NCBI GenBank assembly: GCA_034440395.1
Contig: JAWXBW010000041.1
Span: 1 to 64,000 of the forward strand
Direction of reading: 5' to 3'
DNA: 64,000 bases
Source of the DNA: JAAUTS01 sp034440395
GTDB lineage: Bacteria > Verrucomicrobiota > Verrucomicrobiia > Methylacidiphilales > JAAUTS01
The position numbers and the translations under genes were made by a program. Shown here in pieces: positions 17,586 through 26,955 of the stretch. The number at the start of each line of letters is the position of its first letter. The stretch's first letter is position 1. The notes below the pieces were generated by a model. The model worked only from the letters and a program-made list of their open reading frames with translations, did not search any database and was not told where the DNA came from.

Positions 17586-18998
17586 TTAAAGATTAGAAGA
17601 AAAAAATTCTCTTGCATCACTGACTTTTCCTGTCACGGCAGCAGCGGCCACCATGACGGGACTCATGAGTAGAGTGCGGCCAGTGATACTGCCTTGGCGG
17701 CCTTTAAAATTACGGTTGCTTGAGCTGGCGCATAATTGGTCTCCGATGAGCTTGTCTGGGTTCATGGCTAAGCACATTGAGCAGCCAGCATCACGCCATT
17801 CAAAGCCAGCATCTCGAAAAACCTGAGCAATACCTAATTCTTCACAAAGAACAGCTACAACTTGCGAACCGGGCACGGCAATCGCCTTGACGCCAGAGGC
17901 CACTTTACGTCCCTTGAGGAAGCGGGCAGTTTCTTGAAAATCACTCAATCGTCCGTTCGTGCAACTACCGACAAAAGCGACATCAATTTTTTTACCTTTG
18001 ATCGGCGTGTTGCCTTCGAACTTCATGTGTTCAAGAGCTTCTAGGATGAGAGCTTTTTCCGTTTCATTAGCTTCATCTGGTGAGGGGATGTTCTCGTTGA
18101 TGAAGATCGCTTGTCCGGGGTTAATCCCCCAAGTCACGGTGGGCTCGATACTGCTGGCGTCAAAGCTTACGACATCATCATAGGTGGAATTCGCATCTGA
18201 GGCGAAGGAGAGCCAGCGCGTGACGGCGGCATCCCAGTTTGTTTCGCTCGGGGCATAGGGACGGCCTTTAAGGAAGTCGCACGTTTTCTGGTCAGGGTTC
18301 ACGTAACCAACGCGGGCTCCGCCTTCAATCGACATATTACAAACAGTCATGCGCTCTTCCATGGAAAACTCGTCGAATATGTTGCCACCATATTCATAAG
18401 CGTAGCCCGTGCCGCCGTTGACGCCTAGCTTACGAATGATGTGTAGGATGACGTCCTTAGCATAAACACCTGGGCCTAATTTACCGTTCACATTGATGCG
18501 GCGGACTTTCATCGAACCTATCGCCATGGTTTGAGTGGCTAAGACATCCCTCACCTGCGTGGTGCCAATGCCGAAGGCGATGGCGCCGAAAGCACCGTGG
18601 GTAGAAGTGTGAGAGTCTCCGCAAGCGATGGTGGTGCCAGGCTGAGTGATGCCTTGTTCAGGGCCTACAACGTGCACGATGCCTTGTTTACCAGTACTAC
18701 GATCAAAAAAAGTTACGTTATAATCTAAACAATTTTGCCGCAATGCTTTGATCATGGCGTCGGCTAGGGTATCTGCATAAGGCTCACGAGCCTCGTCCGT
18801 CGGGACAATGTGATCGACAGTGGCGAAGGTGCGGTGAGGAAAGCGAACCTTTAAACCTAATTCTCGCAACATGGCAAAAGCCTGAGGGCTGGTCACTTCA
18901 TGAATAAGGTGAGTGCCGATGAGAAGCTGAGTCTGTCCGTTAGGTAATTGACGGACGTTGTGAGCATCCCAAACTTTCTGAAATAATGTCTTAGCCAT
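17586..18998 (-). CDS. leuC: 3-isopropylmalate dehydratase large subunit
   Basis: The [4Fe-4S] aconitase-family subunit that isomerises 2- to 3-isopropylmalate. Visible motifs: C-G-D-S-H-T-S-T-H-G-A-F-G, V-G-S-C-T-N-G-R (first cluster Cys) and A-G-C-S-M-C-L (other two cluster Cys). 470 residues, full length. It is divergent from a LysR-type regulator; the 91-base gap holds a palindromic operator, so it is probably regulated by that protein. Confidence 0.98.
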   Translation of the reverse strand: MAKTLFQKVWDAHNVRQLPNGQTQLLIGTHLIHEVTSPQAFAMLRELGLKVRFPHRTFATVDHIVPTDEAREPYADTLADAMIKALRQNCLDYNVTFFDRSTGKQGIVHVVGPEQGITQPGTTIACGDSHTSTHGAFGAIAFGIGTTQVRDVLATQTMAIGSMKVRRINVNGKLGPGVYAKDVILHIIRKLGVNGGTGYAYEYGGNIFDEFSMEERMTVCNMSIEGGARVGYVNPDQKTCDFLKGRPYAPSETNWDAAVTRWLSFASDANSTYDDVVSFDASSIEPTVTWGINPGQAIFINENIPSPDEANETEKALILEALEHMKFEGNTPIKGKKIDVAFVGSCTNGRLSDFQETARFLKGRKVASGVKAIAVPGSQVVAVLCEELGIAQVFRDAGFEWRDAGCSMCLAMNPDKLIGDQLCASSSNRNFKGRQGSITGRTLLMSPVMVAAAAVTGKVSDAREFFSSNL

Positions 18999-19032
18999 AG
19001 GTAAAAGCTACACCTTCACTTGATAAATAGGA

Positions 19033-19073
19033 AATACTACTTTAGTATTAAACGATAACATTTAGGTATTAAC
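19033..19073. promoter_or_regulatory. Putative LysR-type operator between leuC and the regulator
   Basis: The palindrome 19033-19049 (AATACTA-CTT-TAGTATT) has 7-bp perfect arms and contains T-N11-A (T35 to A47), the form of LysR-family recognition sites. A second, similar half (TAGGTATTAAC, 19063-19073) repeats TAGTATTAAAC (19043-19053) 20 bases on, about two helical turns, as expected for a recognition plus an activation site. Binding is inferred. Confidence 0.6.
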
Positions 19074-19089
19074 TAGCCTATGGCAATTT

Positions 19090-19977
19090 ATGGTAAATCT
19101 TGAACTTATTGAACTCAAACATCTACGTTCATTTCTTTTAGTGGCGGAGCATTTAAATTTTCATCAAGCGGCGGAGGAATTAAACATTTCTCAGCCTGCG
19201 TTATCTCGTCAAATTGGTTTGGTGGAGGAGGCATTAGGGCGCAAACTTTTTTCCCGTGTTAAGAAAAGAGTTCAGCTCACGCCGGCGGGCTATTATTTAC
19301 AAAGCCATAGCCAGGGTATCTTAAATACGATGCAAACTTTACTTAAAGAAACACGTGAAGTCGGAGAAGGTCAACGTGGATCGATTTCTATAGGTTACAC
19401 GGAGGGGGCTATGGCTAGTTTTTTGCCTCGGTTACTCAAGGAGGCCAGAACCAAAATGCAGGGAGTGAGTCTTCATTTGAGACAAGGCCATTCTGATTAC
19501 CTCGCGAGGGAAGTAGATCGGGGCAGGTTAGACCTCGCCTTTACATCTTTACCCTCTCAATCCATGAATCTACGCAGCACCCTTGTAGCGCAGGAACGCG
19601 TAGGAATTGTTTTGCCAGAAACGCATGTTCTTGCTCTAAAAAAAGAAATCATGCTGAAAGATTTAGCTATGGAGAATTTCATACTTTTTAGCTATGCGGG
19701 TAACCCGAAACTTTATTCTGATATTTTGGGGTGGTGCCGGGAATCAGGTTTTGTTCCGAATTTAGCGGCGGAAGCTGGGACTAGAATAATGGCTGTAAAT
19801 CAAGTGGCGGCGGGAATGGGTGTCACCTTCTTGAGTGAACATCTGGCACATTATTGCGGGGCTGGGACTATTTTCAGGCTTCTTAAAAAACCACGAGCTA
19901 TGATGCAGTTTTACTTAATTGAAAATTCCGAGACTCAAAGTCCTGTCCGGCAAGAGTTAAAAAAACTATTACCCTAA
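19090..19977 (+). CDS. LysR-family transcriptional regulator
   Basis: 295 residues: an N-terminal winged helix-turn-helix (L-K-H-L-R-S-F-L-x-V-A-E-H-L-N-F-x-x-A-A-E-x-L-N-I-S-Q-P-A-L-S-R-Q at about residues 9-41), then the periplasmic-binding-like effector domain from about residue 95 (G-S-I-S-I-G-Y). Divergent placement and the operator in the gap make leuC-leuD its likely target, with a leucine-pathway intermediate as a plausible co-inducer by analogy with other LysR regulators. It is convergent with the aconitase gene. Confidence 0.9.
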   Translation: MVNLELIELKHLRSFLLVAEHLNFHQAAEELNISQPALSRQIGLVEEALGRKLFSRVKKRVQLTPAGYYLQSHSQGILNTMQTLLKETREVGEGQRGSISIGYTEGAMASFLPRLLKEARTKMQGVSLHLRQGHSDYLAREVDRGRLDLAFTSLPSQSMNLRSTLVAQERVGIVLPETHVLALKKEIMLKDLAMENFILFSYAGNPKLYSDILGWCRESGFVPNLAAEAGTRIMAVNQVAAGMGVTFLSEHLAHYCGAGTIFRLLKKPRAMMQFYLIENSETQSPVRQELKKLLP

Positions 19978-20097
19978 AACTTGACTAAGTAAGGCGGAGC
20001 GGATGAAAAGGTGCGTTGGCCAGTTCACCATACTTTTTATTCGAACAAAACAATAAGTTAAATACGTCTTTGCTTGCTCTGGGATAGTAGCTCTTAC

Positions 20098-22815
20098 TTA
20101 ATTTTGGGCAATCAATTGGCGCAGGACGTAGGGGAGAATACCGCCGTGGCGATAATATTCCACCTCAATCGGGGTGTCGATACGGCAGATGACTTGGATG
20201 GATTCTTTTACTCCGTTGGCACGGACGATTTCTAAGGTCAGTTTTTGCTGAGGCTTAATATTTTCGTCCAGGCCCAGAATGGAAAAGGTTTCAGTGCCAT
20301 TAAGGTTTAAGGTTTTGGCCGTGGTGCCTTCTTCAAAACAGCAAGGTAAAACACCCATGCCGACGAGGTTACTACGGTGGATGCGTTCAAAGGTTTCGCT
20401 AATGACGATTTTTACGCCCAGCAATTTTGTTCCTTTAGCGGCCCAATCACGAGAAGAGCCAGTGCCGTATTCTTTCCCGCCGATGACGATGAGTGGAGTG
20501 CCGGCGGCTTTGTGTTTCATGGCGGCGTCATAGATGGGCATGACCTCGTCTTGGAACTTGGTCACGCCACCTTCAACGCCTGGAACCATGAGGTTCTTAA
20601 TGCGCACGTTAGCAAAGGTGCCGCGGGTCATGATGCGGTCATTTCCGCGGCGTGAGCCGTAGCTGTTAAAGTCTTCAAAATGGACGCCGTTTTCTAAGAG
20701 GTAGGCTCCAGCGGGTGAGGTTTTCTTAATGGCACCAGCTGGAGAAATGTGGTCGGTGGTGACGGAATCACCGAAAATTCCCATGGGTTTAGCATTTTTA
20801 ATTTCCGTAATAGTACCGGGGGTGAGGGAGAAATTTTCAAAGAAGGGGGGTTCTTGGATATAGGTGGAATCACGATCCCATTCATAGACATTACCTGTGG
20901 AGGAGGGAATTTCGTTCCATTTGGGGTTTTGGGAGGCGAAATCTTGGTAAAGTTTCTGAAAGACTTCGGGCTTAAGGGCGGCTTGCATCTGGTCGCGCAC
21001 TTCTTTCAGGCTAGGCCAGATATCCTTTAAATAGACGGGTTGACCTTGAGGATCTTGGCCAAGGGGTTCTGTCGAGAGATCGATATCGACTCGCCCTGCA
21101 ATGGCAAAGGCCACCACAAGGGGGGGTGACATGAGGAAATTGGCTTTGATATTTTGGTGTACGCGCGCTTCAAAGTTTCGATTACCAGAGAGAACGGAAG
21201 CGGCCACGATGTCATTTTTAACGACGGCTTCTTCGATCGTGGGGGCGAGGGGACCGGAGTTCCCGATACAGGTGGTGCAGCCATAGCCTACGGTTTGGAA
21301 GCCGAGTTGATCGAGGTAGGGTTGCAGCTCAGTTTTGTTGAGGTAATCTGTGACTACGCGTGAGCCGGGTGCTAGGGAAGATTTAATCATGGGATTCACA
21401 CGGAGTCCACGTTCCACGGCTTTTTTGGCGAGGAGGCCTGCGGCTAGCATGACGCTGGGGTTTGAGGTATTCGTGCATGAGGTGATGGCAGCGATGAGTA
21501 CGCTGCCGTTGCCGACATGGGCTGTGCCGTGGCCGTTGAGGGATACATCTGCGTGAACGGAACTAAAGTCTTCTGCTTTTTTTCCGAATCCGTTTTCTGC
21601 TACGGAACGTGTGTAGGTCTCGATGAAATCTTTTTTAAGGTTCTGTAGCTCGATACGATCTTGGGGTCGTTTGGGTCCAGCGACACTAGGGACGACGAGG
21701 CTTAGGTCTAGTTCTAAGGAGGAAGAGTAGTCGATTTCGCCTTTTTGCGGAATACCCCAGAGATTTTGGGCTTTGTAATAGGCTTCAAAAAGCGCGACAT
21801 GCTGGTGCGGGCGACCTGTGGCGAGAAGGTAGTTCGAGCATTCTTCATCAATTGGGAAGAAGCCCATCGTGGCGCCATATTCTGGTGCCATGTTAGCAAT
21901 GGTAGCGCGGTCCACTACGGGCAGAGCAGCGGCACCAGGGCCATAGAACTCGACAAATTTACCGACAACTTTCGACTTACGTAAAAGTTGAGTCAAGGTG
22001 AGAGCCATATCAGTAGCCGTGACGCCTTCACGCAAGGCACCTGTGAGGTAAACGCCCACCACGTCTGGAGTGAGGAAATAGACGGGTTGGCCGAGCATGC
22101 CAGCCTCCGCCTCGATCCCGCCGACTCCCCAGCCTACGATACCGAGGCCATTAATCATCGTAGTATGCGAGTCCGTGCCGACAAGAGTGTCGGGGTAAAG
22201 CATTTCCGTTTTGAGGTTTTCTCCATCTGGCTGACTTAAGATGCCTTTAGCGAGATATTCCAAATTTACTTGGTGAACAATGCCGATCCCAGGGGGGACG
22301 ACTTTAAAGGTCTCAAAAGCTTGCATTCCCCATTTTAAGAATTGATAGCGTTCACGATTACGAGAAAATTCTAACTCAAGATTTTGGCTAAGGGCTTCCG
22401 CCGTGCCTGAGAAATCGACTTGCACGGAGTGATCCACCACAAGATCCACGGGGACGAGGGGTTCAATCATTTTAGGATTTTTCCCAATCTTAGCCACAGC
22501 AGAACGCATCGCCGCTAAATCAACGAGAAGGGGAACACCAGTAAAATCTTGGAGAACGATGCGTGCTACGACAAAGGGGATTTCTTCTGTGCGCAAGCTG
22601 TTCGGCTGCCATGAGCTGAGCTCGTGCACGGCCTCGTTGGAGACACGGATACCATCACAATTTCGTAAGACGGATTCCAGCACGATACGAATACTAACAG
22701 GCAGTTTTGAAAGATTTTTACCTGTCACGGCGGCTAATTCGGGGAGCGAAAAGTAAGAGTACGTTTTACTATTAAAGATAAGAGACTGTTTAGTCGAAGG
22801 GAAAGGATGTGACAT
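20098..22815 (-). CDS. acnA: Aconitate hydratase A
   Basis: TCA-cycle aconitase of the AcnA/IRP1 type, 905 residues. Visible: G-T-D-S-H-T-T-M-I-N-G-L, the first cluster Cys in S-C-T-N-T-S-N-P, the other two in G-Y-G-C-T-T-C-I-G-N-S-G, and the swivel-domain S-R-D-W-A-A-K-G motif after K-E-Y-G-T-G-S-S. The start ATG at 22815 gives the usual N-terminus. It stands alone between the LysR gene and a methyltransferase gene. Confidence 0.97.
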   Translation of the reverse strand: MSHPFPSTKQSLIFNSKTYSYFSLPELAAVTGKNLSKLPVSIRIVLESVLRNCDGIRVSNEAVHELSSWQPNSLRTEEIPFVVARIVLQDFTGVPLLVDLAAMRSAVAKIGKNPKMIEPLVPVDLVVDHSVQVDFSGTAEALSQNLELEFSRNRERYQFLKWGMQAFETFKVVPPGIGIVHQVNLEYLAKGILSQPDGENLKTEMLYPDTLVGTDSHTTMINGLGIVGWGVGGIEAEAGMLGQPVYFLTPDVVGVYLTGALREGVTATDMALTLTQLLRKSKVVGKFVEFYGPGAAALPVVDRATIANMAPEYGATMGFFPIDEECSNYLLATGRPHQHVALFEAYYKAQNLWGIPQKGEIDYSSSLELDLSLVVPSVAGPKRPQDRIELQNLKKDFIETYTRSVAENGFGKKAEDFSSVHADVSLNGHGTAHVGNGSVLIAAITSCTNTSNPSVMLAAGLLAKKAVERGLRVNPMIKSSLAPGSRVVTDYLNKTELQPYLDQLGFQTVGYGCTTCIGNSGPLAPTIEEAVVKNDIVAASVLSGNRNFEARVHQNIKANFLMSPPLVVAFAIAGRVDIDLSTEPLGQDPQGQPVYLKDIWPSLKEVRDQMQAALKPEVFQKLYQDFASQNPKWNEIPSSTGNVYEWDRDSTYIQEPPFFENFSLTPGTITEIKNAKPMGIFGDSVTTDHISPAGAIKKTSPAGAYLLENGVHFEDFNSYGSRRGNDRIMTRGTFANVRIKNLMVPGVEGGVTKFQDEVMPIYDAAMKHKAAGTPLIVIGGKEYGTGSSRDWAAKGTKLLGVKIVISETFERIHRSNLVGMGVLPCCFEEGTTAKTLNLNGTETFSILGLDENIKPQQKLTLEIVRANGVKESIQVICRIDTPIEVEYYRHGGILPYVLRQLIAQN

Positions 22816-22872
22816 AGTAATGATAGATAAGCATACTGAATGCCGACTTCCATAAAAAAGTGTGGGGAAGAA

Positions 22873-23577
22873 TTATCCGAGTTTGTTTAGCACGAGAGCT
22901 TGGCGGAACCAGCTGAGCCGGCAGTGGTGAAAGTGAGCCCAACTAGCTTCCTGGGCTAAGTTGGAAAATTCCGCTTCGTTGAAGGCTCGGCGAATGGAGA
23001 GGAGGGCGTCGTGTTGGGTCATGGGGTGGCGTAGCCAGCAGGTCACTAAAAGCCAGATGCCTAGATAGCTTAAATAAGAACGTGTGATGTCGGTGACGAT
23101 GACCCATTTTTTACTAACACGTTGGAGTTCCTTTAAGATAGCCACCGCGTCTGTTTGAGAAAAATGGTGCAGAGCCAGTTGACAAGTCACGAGGTCATAA
23201 GAATTGTCGGGGAAGGGCAGTTGTTTCATGTCGGCTTGTTGCCACTCTAAGTTACAGGCACTATGGTTCGCCTGAGCGTAAGCAAGGGTTTGGGGGTGAA
23301 GGTCGATACCAGTAATTTTAGCTTGGGGAAGTGCTAAGGCGAGTTGGGTAGTTAAATCTCCAGCACCGCAAGCACAGTCGAGAACGGAGTGAAGATCAGT
23401 AGCCTGTTTTGAAACTTGATGAAGTATGAAGCGAGTGGCCTTTTTCCCTCCGAAATGGCGATTGATAATTTCAAGGTTTTGTAGGTCTTGAGCAAGGTCG
23501 AGTGGATCAAGGTCAGGAAGATCCATCTGTTCAGGGTGGGCTTCTGAATAGAAGCGGCGGGAAAGGTTAGGAAGCAT
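22873..23577 (-). CDS. SAM-dependent methyltransferase (class I)
   Basis: 234 residues. The SAM-binding motif I is L-D-C-A-C-G-A-G-D-L-T, motif II T-G-I-D-L-H-P, and the post-motif L-P-F-P-D-N-S-Y-D-L-V-T-C-Q-L-A-L-H-H-F is of the UbiE/Methyltransf_11 type. The C-terminal 'V-T-D-I-x-R-S-x-L-S-Y-L-G-I-W-L' region resembles small methyltransferases that act on lipid or polyketide substrates, but the substrate cannot be named. It is 57 bases downstream-side of acnA on the same strand. Confidence 0.82.
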   Translation of the reverse strand: MLPNLSRRFYSEAHPEQMDLPDLDPLDLAQDLQNLEIINRHFGGKKATRFILHQVSKQATDLHSVLDCACGAGDLTTQLALALPQAKITGIDLHPQTLAYAQANHSACNLEWQQADMKQLPFPDNSYDLVTCQLALHHFSQTDAVAILKELQRVSKKWVIVTDITRSYLSYLGIWLLVTCWLRHPMTQHDALLSIRRAFNEAEFSNLAQEASWAHFHHCRLSWFRQALVLNKLG

Positions 23578-23657
23578 TTGAGAAAGCTTGTGAATGACTA
23601 ACCGTTAAAGCAAACATGATGATTCGTTTTATCGATTACGATGGAAGGCTCAGGTGA

Positions 23658-24374
23658 CTAAGCGGCTATGGCTACTCCTGATTTGGGGACAGAAGAAATG
23701 TTGACATTGAGGTTAACTTCTCCGATGCGGAGTAAGTCTCCATGGTGGAGTAGGCCTTGGGTTTGAGGCAAGCCGTTGATGTTGATGCCATTCATGGAGC
23801 CGAGATCGCGGACGAGGATAGAGTCGTTACTGACAATAAGGATGGCGTGTCTGCGCGATATGGAGGAGTCAGGTAAGACGAGGTCATTGTCAACGTGCCG
23901 ACCAAGGCGAAGCTGCGGTGTTGTTATGAGGTAGGTGAAGGCTCGCATCTCAGTACTTGAGATTTCGAGACTCATTTCGTAGCTGAACATTTCGCTGTTA
24001 GCCATCTCTGGTTTAGAAGCATTTGGGGTTTGTTTTCGCCGGGTTTCTAGTTCTCCCGATGCTTGAAGTTGAATAAAATGAAGAAGAAAATCTTGTACTC
24101 CAGAACTCATGGTTGTGCGTTGAGGAGCATCAAAATCTACCCACTCGTAGTTGGGGTTATTCCATGTAAGGATTTCTACTAGGGCATCCTCGCCTGAGAA
24201 AGAGGGTGCCTCGGCATGAGCCAGAATACCAGTCATGAGATAGATTTTAGCCTGTTCCTGTCCATGATTTATAGTAAACGAACCAGTCCGCCCTGTATGC
24301 CCGTAATGCTGTAGCATTTCAGTAAGTGGGAAAAGATTCTTTGATAGACCTGCAGAAATGAGTTGAGTTTTCAT
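23658..24374 (-). CDS. DUF4388 (PATAN-like) and FHA domain protein
   Basis: 238 residues. Residues about 10-105 resemble DUF4388 (L-T-E-M-L-Q-H-Y-G-H-x-G-x-T-G-S-F and a Trp-rich end), a domain linked to signalling. The C-terminal 75 residues are a forkhead-associated domain: L-R-L-G-R-H-x-D-N-D-L-V-L, then S-S-I-S-R-R-H-A and L-G-S-M-N-G, the phosphothreonine-binding loop set. It likely reads Ser/Thr kinase signals; no kinase is nearby. No signal peptide. Confidence 0.82.
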   Translation of the reverse strand: MKTQLISAGLSKNLFPLTEMLQHYGHTGRTGSFTINHGQEQAKIYLMTGILAHAEAPSFSGEDALVEILTWNNPNYEWVDFDAPQRTTMSSGVQDFLLHFIQLQASGELETRRKQTPNASKPEMANSEMFSYEMSLEISSTEMRAFTYLITTPQLRLGRHVDNDLVLPDSSISRRHAILIVSNDSILVRDLGSMNGININGLPQTQGLLHHGDLLRIGEVNLNVNISSVPKSGVAIAA

Positions 24375-24458
24375 AATAAATTACGCAATAAGTTTCTAAT
24401 GCGACTATTGCTACAAAAACCATAGCAGTTTGATAGAATATTTCAAAATAAAAAAAAT

Positions 24459-24995
24459 CTATTTGAGGGACCTAGTTTCTACAAATCTGGCCATGAGCCA
24501 GAGGGCATCTGAAAGGCGATTTAAATACTGAAGGGTGAGTGGTCGGACGCTAGGGGTTTGTTGTTGAAGTGTGCTGACGCGTCTTTCTGCCCGACGGCAG
24601 ATAGTTCTGGCTACATCTAGGGCGGCAGAGAATGGCGTTTCCCCTGGCGTAGCCCAGCCCTCGAAACGGATAGATTGTCCCTCGATTTCTTGCACCACCT
24701 GATCAAGGCGCTCAAGCATAGTTGCGGTCAGCTTAGGGTATTGAGCGGCTTGGTATTTAGTAGTATCTTCATCGGCAACGGCTAATTCACCCATCAAAGC
24801 AACGAGTTCTTTTTGAGTTGTCAAAAGTTGCTCGGTAACCCATGGGTTGTTCGAGCAGGAGCGAGCTACGCCGAGGTAGGCATTAAGTTCGTCGATGGTT
24901 CCGTAGGCCTCGACGCGGGGGTGGTCTTTAGGAATTCTTCGGCCATACATGAGGCTAGTTTGACCTTGGTCTCCTGTTTTGGTTGCAATTGACAT
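24459..24995 (-). CDS. Cob(I)alamin adenosyltransferase, PduO type
   Basis: Transfers adenosyl from ATP to cobalamin. 178 residues, helical bundle. The ATP-binding N-terminus T-K-T-G-D-x-G-x-T-S-L is intact; the later R-x-x-C-R-R-A-E-R-R and L-N-R-L-S-D-A-L-W motifs complete the site. No other cobalamin gene is adjacent, so it probably serves salvage of imported B12. It follows apt after 18 bases. Confidence 0.94.
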   Translation of the reverse strand: MSIATKTGDQGQTSLMYGRRIPKDHPRVEAYGTIDELNAYLGVARSCSNNPWVTEQLLTTQKELVALMGELAVADEDTTKYQAAQYPKLTATMLERLDQVVQEIEGQSIRFEGWATPGETPFSAALDVARTICRRAERRVSTLQQQTPSVRPLTLQYLNRLSDALWLMARFVETRSLK

Positions 24996-25013
24996 AGCTG
25001 CAAAATTTCACCC

Positions 25014-25553
25014 TTAAAATTGCATGGCCGAGAAAACGGGAATCTTCCCAAGTTTTTTACGACCTTCGAGGAAACTGAGTTCAGCAAAAAAAGCGACTTC
25101 GATAATTTCAGCCTCTAATTCTTGCACCAAATCAATGGCGGCTTTCATCGTGCCGCCCGTAGCGAGCACGTCGTCAACGATGATAACACGTTGGCCTTTT
25201 TTTAGCGCATCAATATGCATCTCAACGGTATTACTTCCGTATTCTAAGTCATAGGATGCTTCAATTGTTTTGTGAGGAAGTTTTCCTTTTTTACGAACTA
25301 GAGAGATACCAGTCCCTAAAACATAGGCCAAGGCACTGGCAAACAAAAAGCCGCGGGCGTCGATCGCTACGATTTGGTCGATCTTTTTACGCTGGTAACG
25401 ATCAGAGAACAGAGTGACAGCTAAGCGAAACAGTTGACCGTCTTGGAGGATCGGAGTGATGTCTTTAAAGATGATGCCAGGTTTAGGGAAATCGGGAATA
25501 TCCCGAACAGCTAGCTTGAGCCGTTGAGTAGCTCCTTTCATGGTAGGTATCAT
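25014..25553 (-). CDS. apt: Adenine phosphoribosyltransferase
   Basis: Salvages adenine to AMP using PRPP. The PRPP loop is I-I-V-D-D-V-L-A-T-G-G-T-M, and the N-terminal P-D-F-P-K-P-G-I-I-F-K-D is typical. 179 residues. The ATG at 25553 overlaps the sigma factor stop (ATGA) and has AAGGAG 8 bases upstream, so it is preferred to the ATG at 25541. Confidence 0.96.
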   Translation of the reverse strand: MIPTMKGATQRLKLAVRDIPDFPKPGIIFKDITPILQDGQLFRLAVTLFSDRYQRKKIDQIVAIDARGFLFASALAYVLGTGISLVRKKGKLPHKTIEASYDLEYGSNTVEMHIDALKKGQRVIIVDDVLATGGTMKAAIDLVQELEAEIIEVAFFAELSFLEGRKKLGKIPVFSAMQF

Positions 25554-26398
25554 TTAGTACTCCTTTTGCGAGGTTGGTCTTGGCGATCAAGTTCAACTTT
25601 TAGTTTCTTGAGTGCGCTGTTTTGGATTTGTCTGATGCGCTCGCGCGTGACCTTTAATTTTTTACCGACTTCTTCTAGGGTCAATTGTTTTACCTCGTCT
25701 CCTAATGGGAAACGAAGACTGAGAATGGTGCGTTCGCGCTCATCTAAGACATGGAGAATTTTAGAAAGGTTGTCATGCAAGGCTTGATTAGCTAGGTAGT
25801 CTGCGGGACTAACCGTATTTTCATCAGCAACTAAGTCGGCCAACTCGGTTGATTCGTCATCGCCAATGAGAGTGCTGAGTGAGGTGGGTCGTAAGGAAAC
25901 GCGGCGCAATTGACTGATTTTTTTAAGAGGAAGATGCAATTCATCAGAAAGTTCTTCGTCTGTGGGCTCGCGGCCAAATTCTTCCGCTAATTGCATACTG
26001 ATGCGTCGCATGCGCGCTAGTTTATCCACTAAGTGGACGGGCAGGCGAATGGTTTTACTTTGATTGGCAAGAGCGCGTTTGATGCATTGCTTAATCCACC
26101 ATGCAGCATAAGTGCTAAATTTATTAGCGCGATTAGGATCGAAACGATCCACGGCCTTCATGAGGCCGATGTTACCCTCAGAGATGAGGTCGAGTAGAGG
26201 AAGTCCGTAGTTAGAATAATCCTGAGCAATTTTAACAACGAGCCGTAGATTAGATTGGATCATCTTCTCGTGGGCTTGGCGGTCACCTTTTTTAATCTTG
26301 CGGGCTAGAACTTTTTCTTCAGCCACGTTAATAAGAGGAAGTTTACTAATCTCTTGGAGATACGTGGCAAGCGCGCCTTCTCTTGAATAGTCCATCAT
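25550..26398 (-). CDS. RNA polymerase sigma-70 family factor (group 2-like)
   Basis: About 282 residues with regions 1.2, 2, 3 and 4 but no region 1.1 or long spacer, so it is an RpoD-related alternative or short primary sigma. Visible: Y-L-Q-E-I-S (1.2), N-L-R-L-V-V-K-I-A (2.1), D-L-I-S-E-G-N-I-G-L-M-K-A-V-D-R-F-D (2.2), F-S-T-Y-A-x-W-W-I-K-Q (2.3-2.4) and L-T-L-E-E-V-G-K-x-L-x-V-T-R-E-R-I-R-Q-I (4.2). The ATG at 26398 or the next Met is favoured over 26428. It is coupled to apt by a 4-base overlap. Confidence 0.92.
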   Translation of the reverse strand: MMDYSREGALATYLQEISKLPLINVAEEKVLARKIKKGDRQAHEKMIQSNLRLVVKIAQDYSNYGLPLLDLISEGNIGLMKAVDRFDPNRANKFSTYAAWWIKQCIKRALANQSKTIRLPVHLVDKLARMRRISMQLAEEFGREPTDEELSDELHLPLKKISQLRRVSLRPTSLSTLIGDDESTELADLVADENTVSPADYLANQALHDNLSKILHVLDERERTILSLRFPLGDEVKQLTLEEVGKKLKVTRERIRQIQNSALKKLKVELDRQDQPRKRSTK

Positions 26399-26517
26399 AA
26401 CAATATTGGAATCGTTCCCTAAACACACTCTTGCGTCAACAGTTAGTATAACTTATTAGTTGAAGTAAGCTGCAAAAATAAAATCTTCTTCTAAGCAATT
26501 AGATACCAAGGACGACT

Positions 26518-26871
26518 TCATCGTTTAGAATCATCTTCTTCCACACGGTTCAACAAGTCTAAGACATGATCTCCTCGCTCTAAATTCTTATCATAACGGA
26601 AAATGAGTTTAGGCGTATTTTTTAGGCGGGTACGTTTCGCTAAGTCTCTTTGATATTCAAAACTTTGTTTCGTAAGAATTTCAAGTATCTTTTCCGTAGA
26701 GCGCACGTGCTCTAAGAAGCTGACGTAAATGAATGCTTGGCGTAAGTCTGGCGTTACATCCACCGCAGTTACAGTGATGACAGTTCCCTCAAGCAAGCGT
26801 TCGCGCGAGATAAGACGGCTGATCTCTGCTTGAATCACTCCTGAAACTCTAACAGTGCGACGTGATGACAT
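26518..26871 (-). CDS. rbfA: Ribosome-binding factor A
   Basis: Assists 16S rRNA 5' end maturation of the 30S subunit. 117 residues of KH-like fold: R-T-x-R-V-S-G-V-I-Q-A-E-I-S at the N-terminus, V-T-x-V-D-V-T-P-D-L-R-Q-A-F-I-Y-V-S and T-P-K-L-I-F-R-Y-D. It follows infB and nusA in the usual nusA-infB-rbfA order, with 84 bases between infB and rbfA. Confidence 0.94.
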   Translation of the reverse strand: MSSRRTVRVSGVIQAEISRLISRERLLEGTVITVTAVDVTPDLRQAFIYVSFLEHVRSTEKILEILTKQSFEYQRDLAKRTRLKNTPKLIFRYDKNLERGDHVLDLLNRVEEDDSKR

Positions 26872-26955
26872 AATTTCTTAATTTTTAAGCCTAACTCTTG
26901 GTCACCCGCAAAATCTTCTCGCCCGAGCTAAACGAGACAGACGAGGTCAGTGGCC

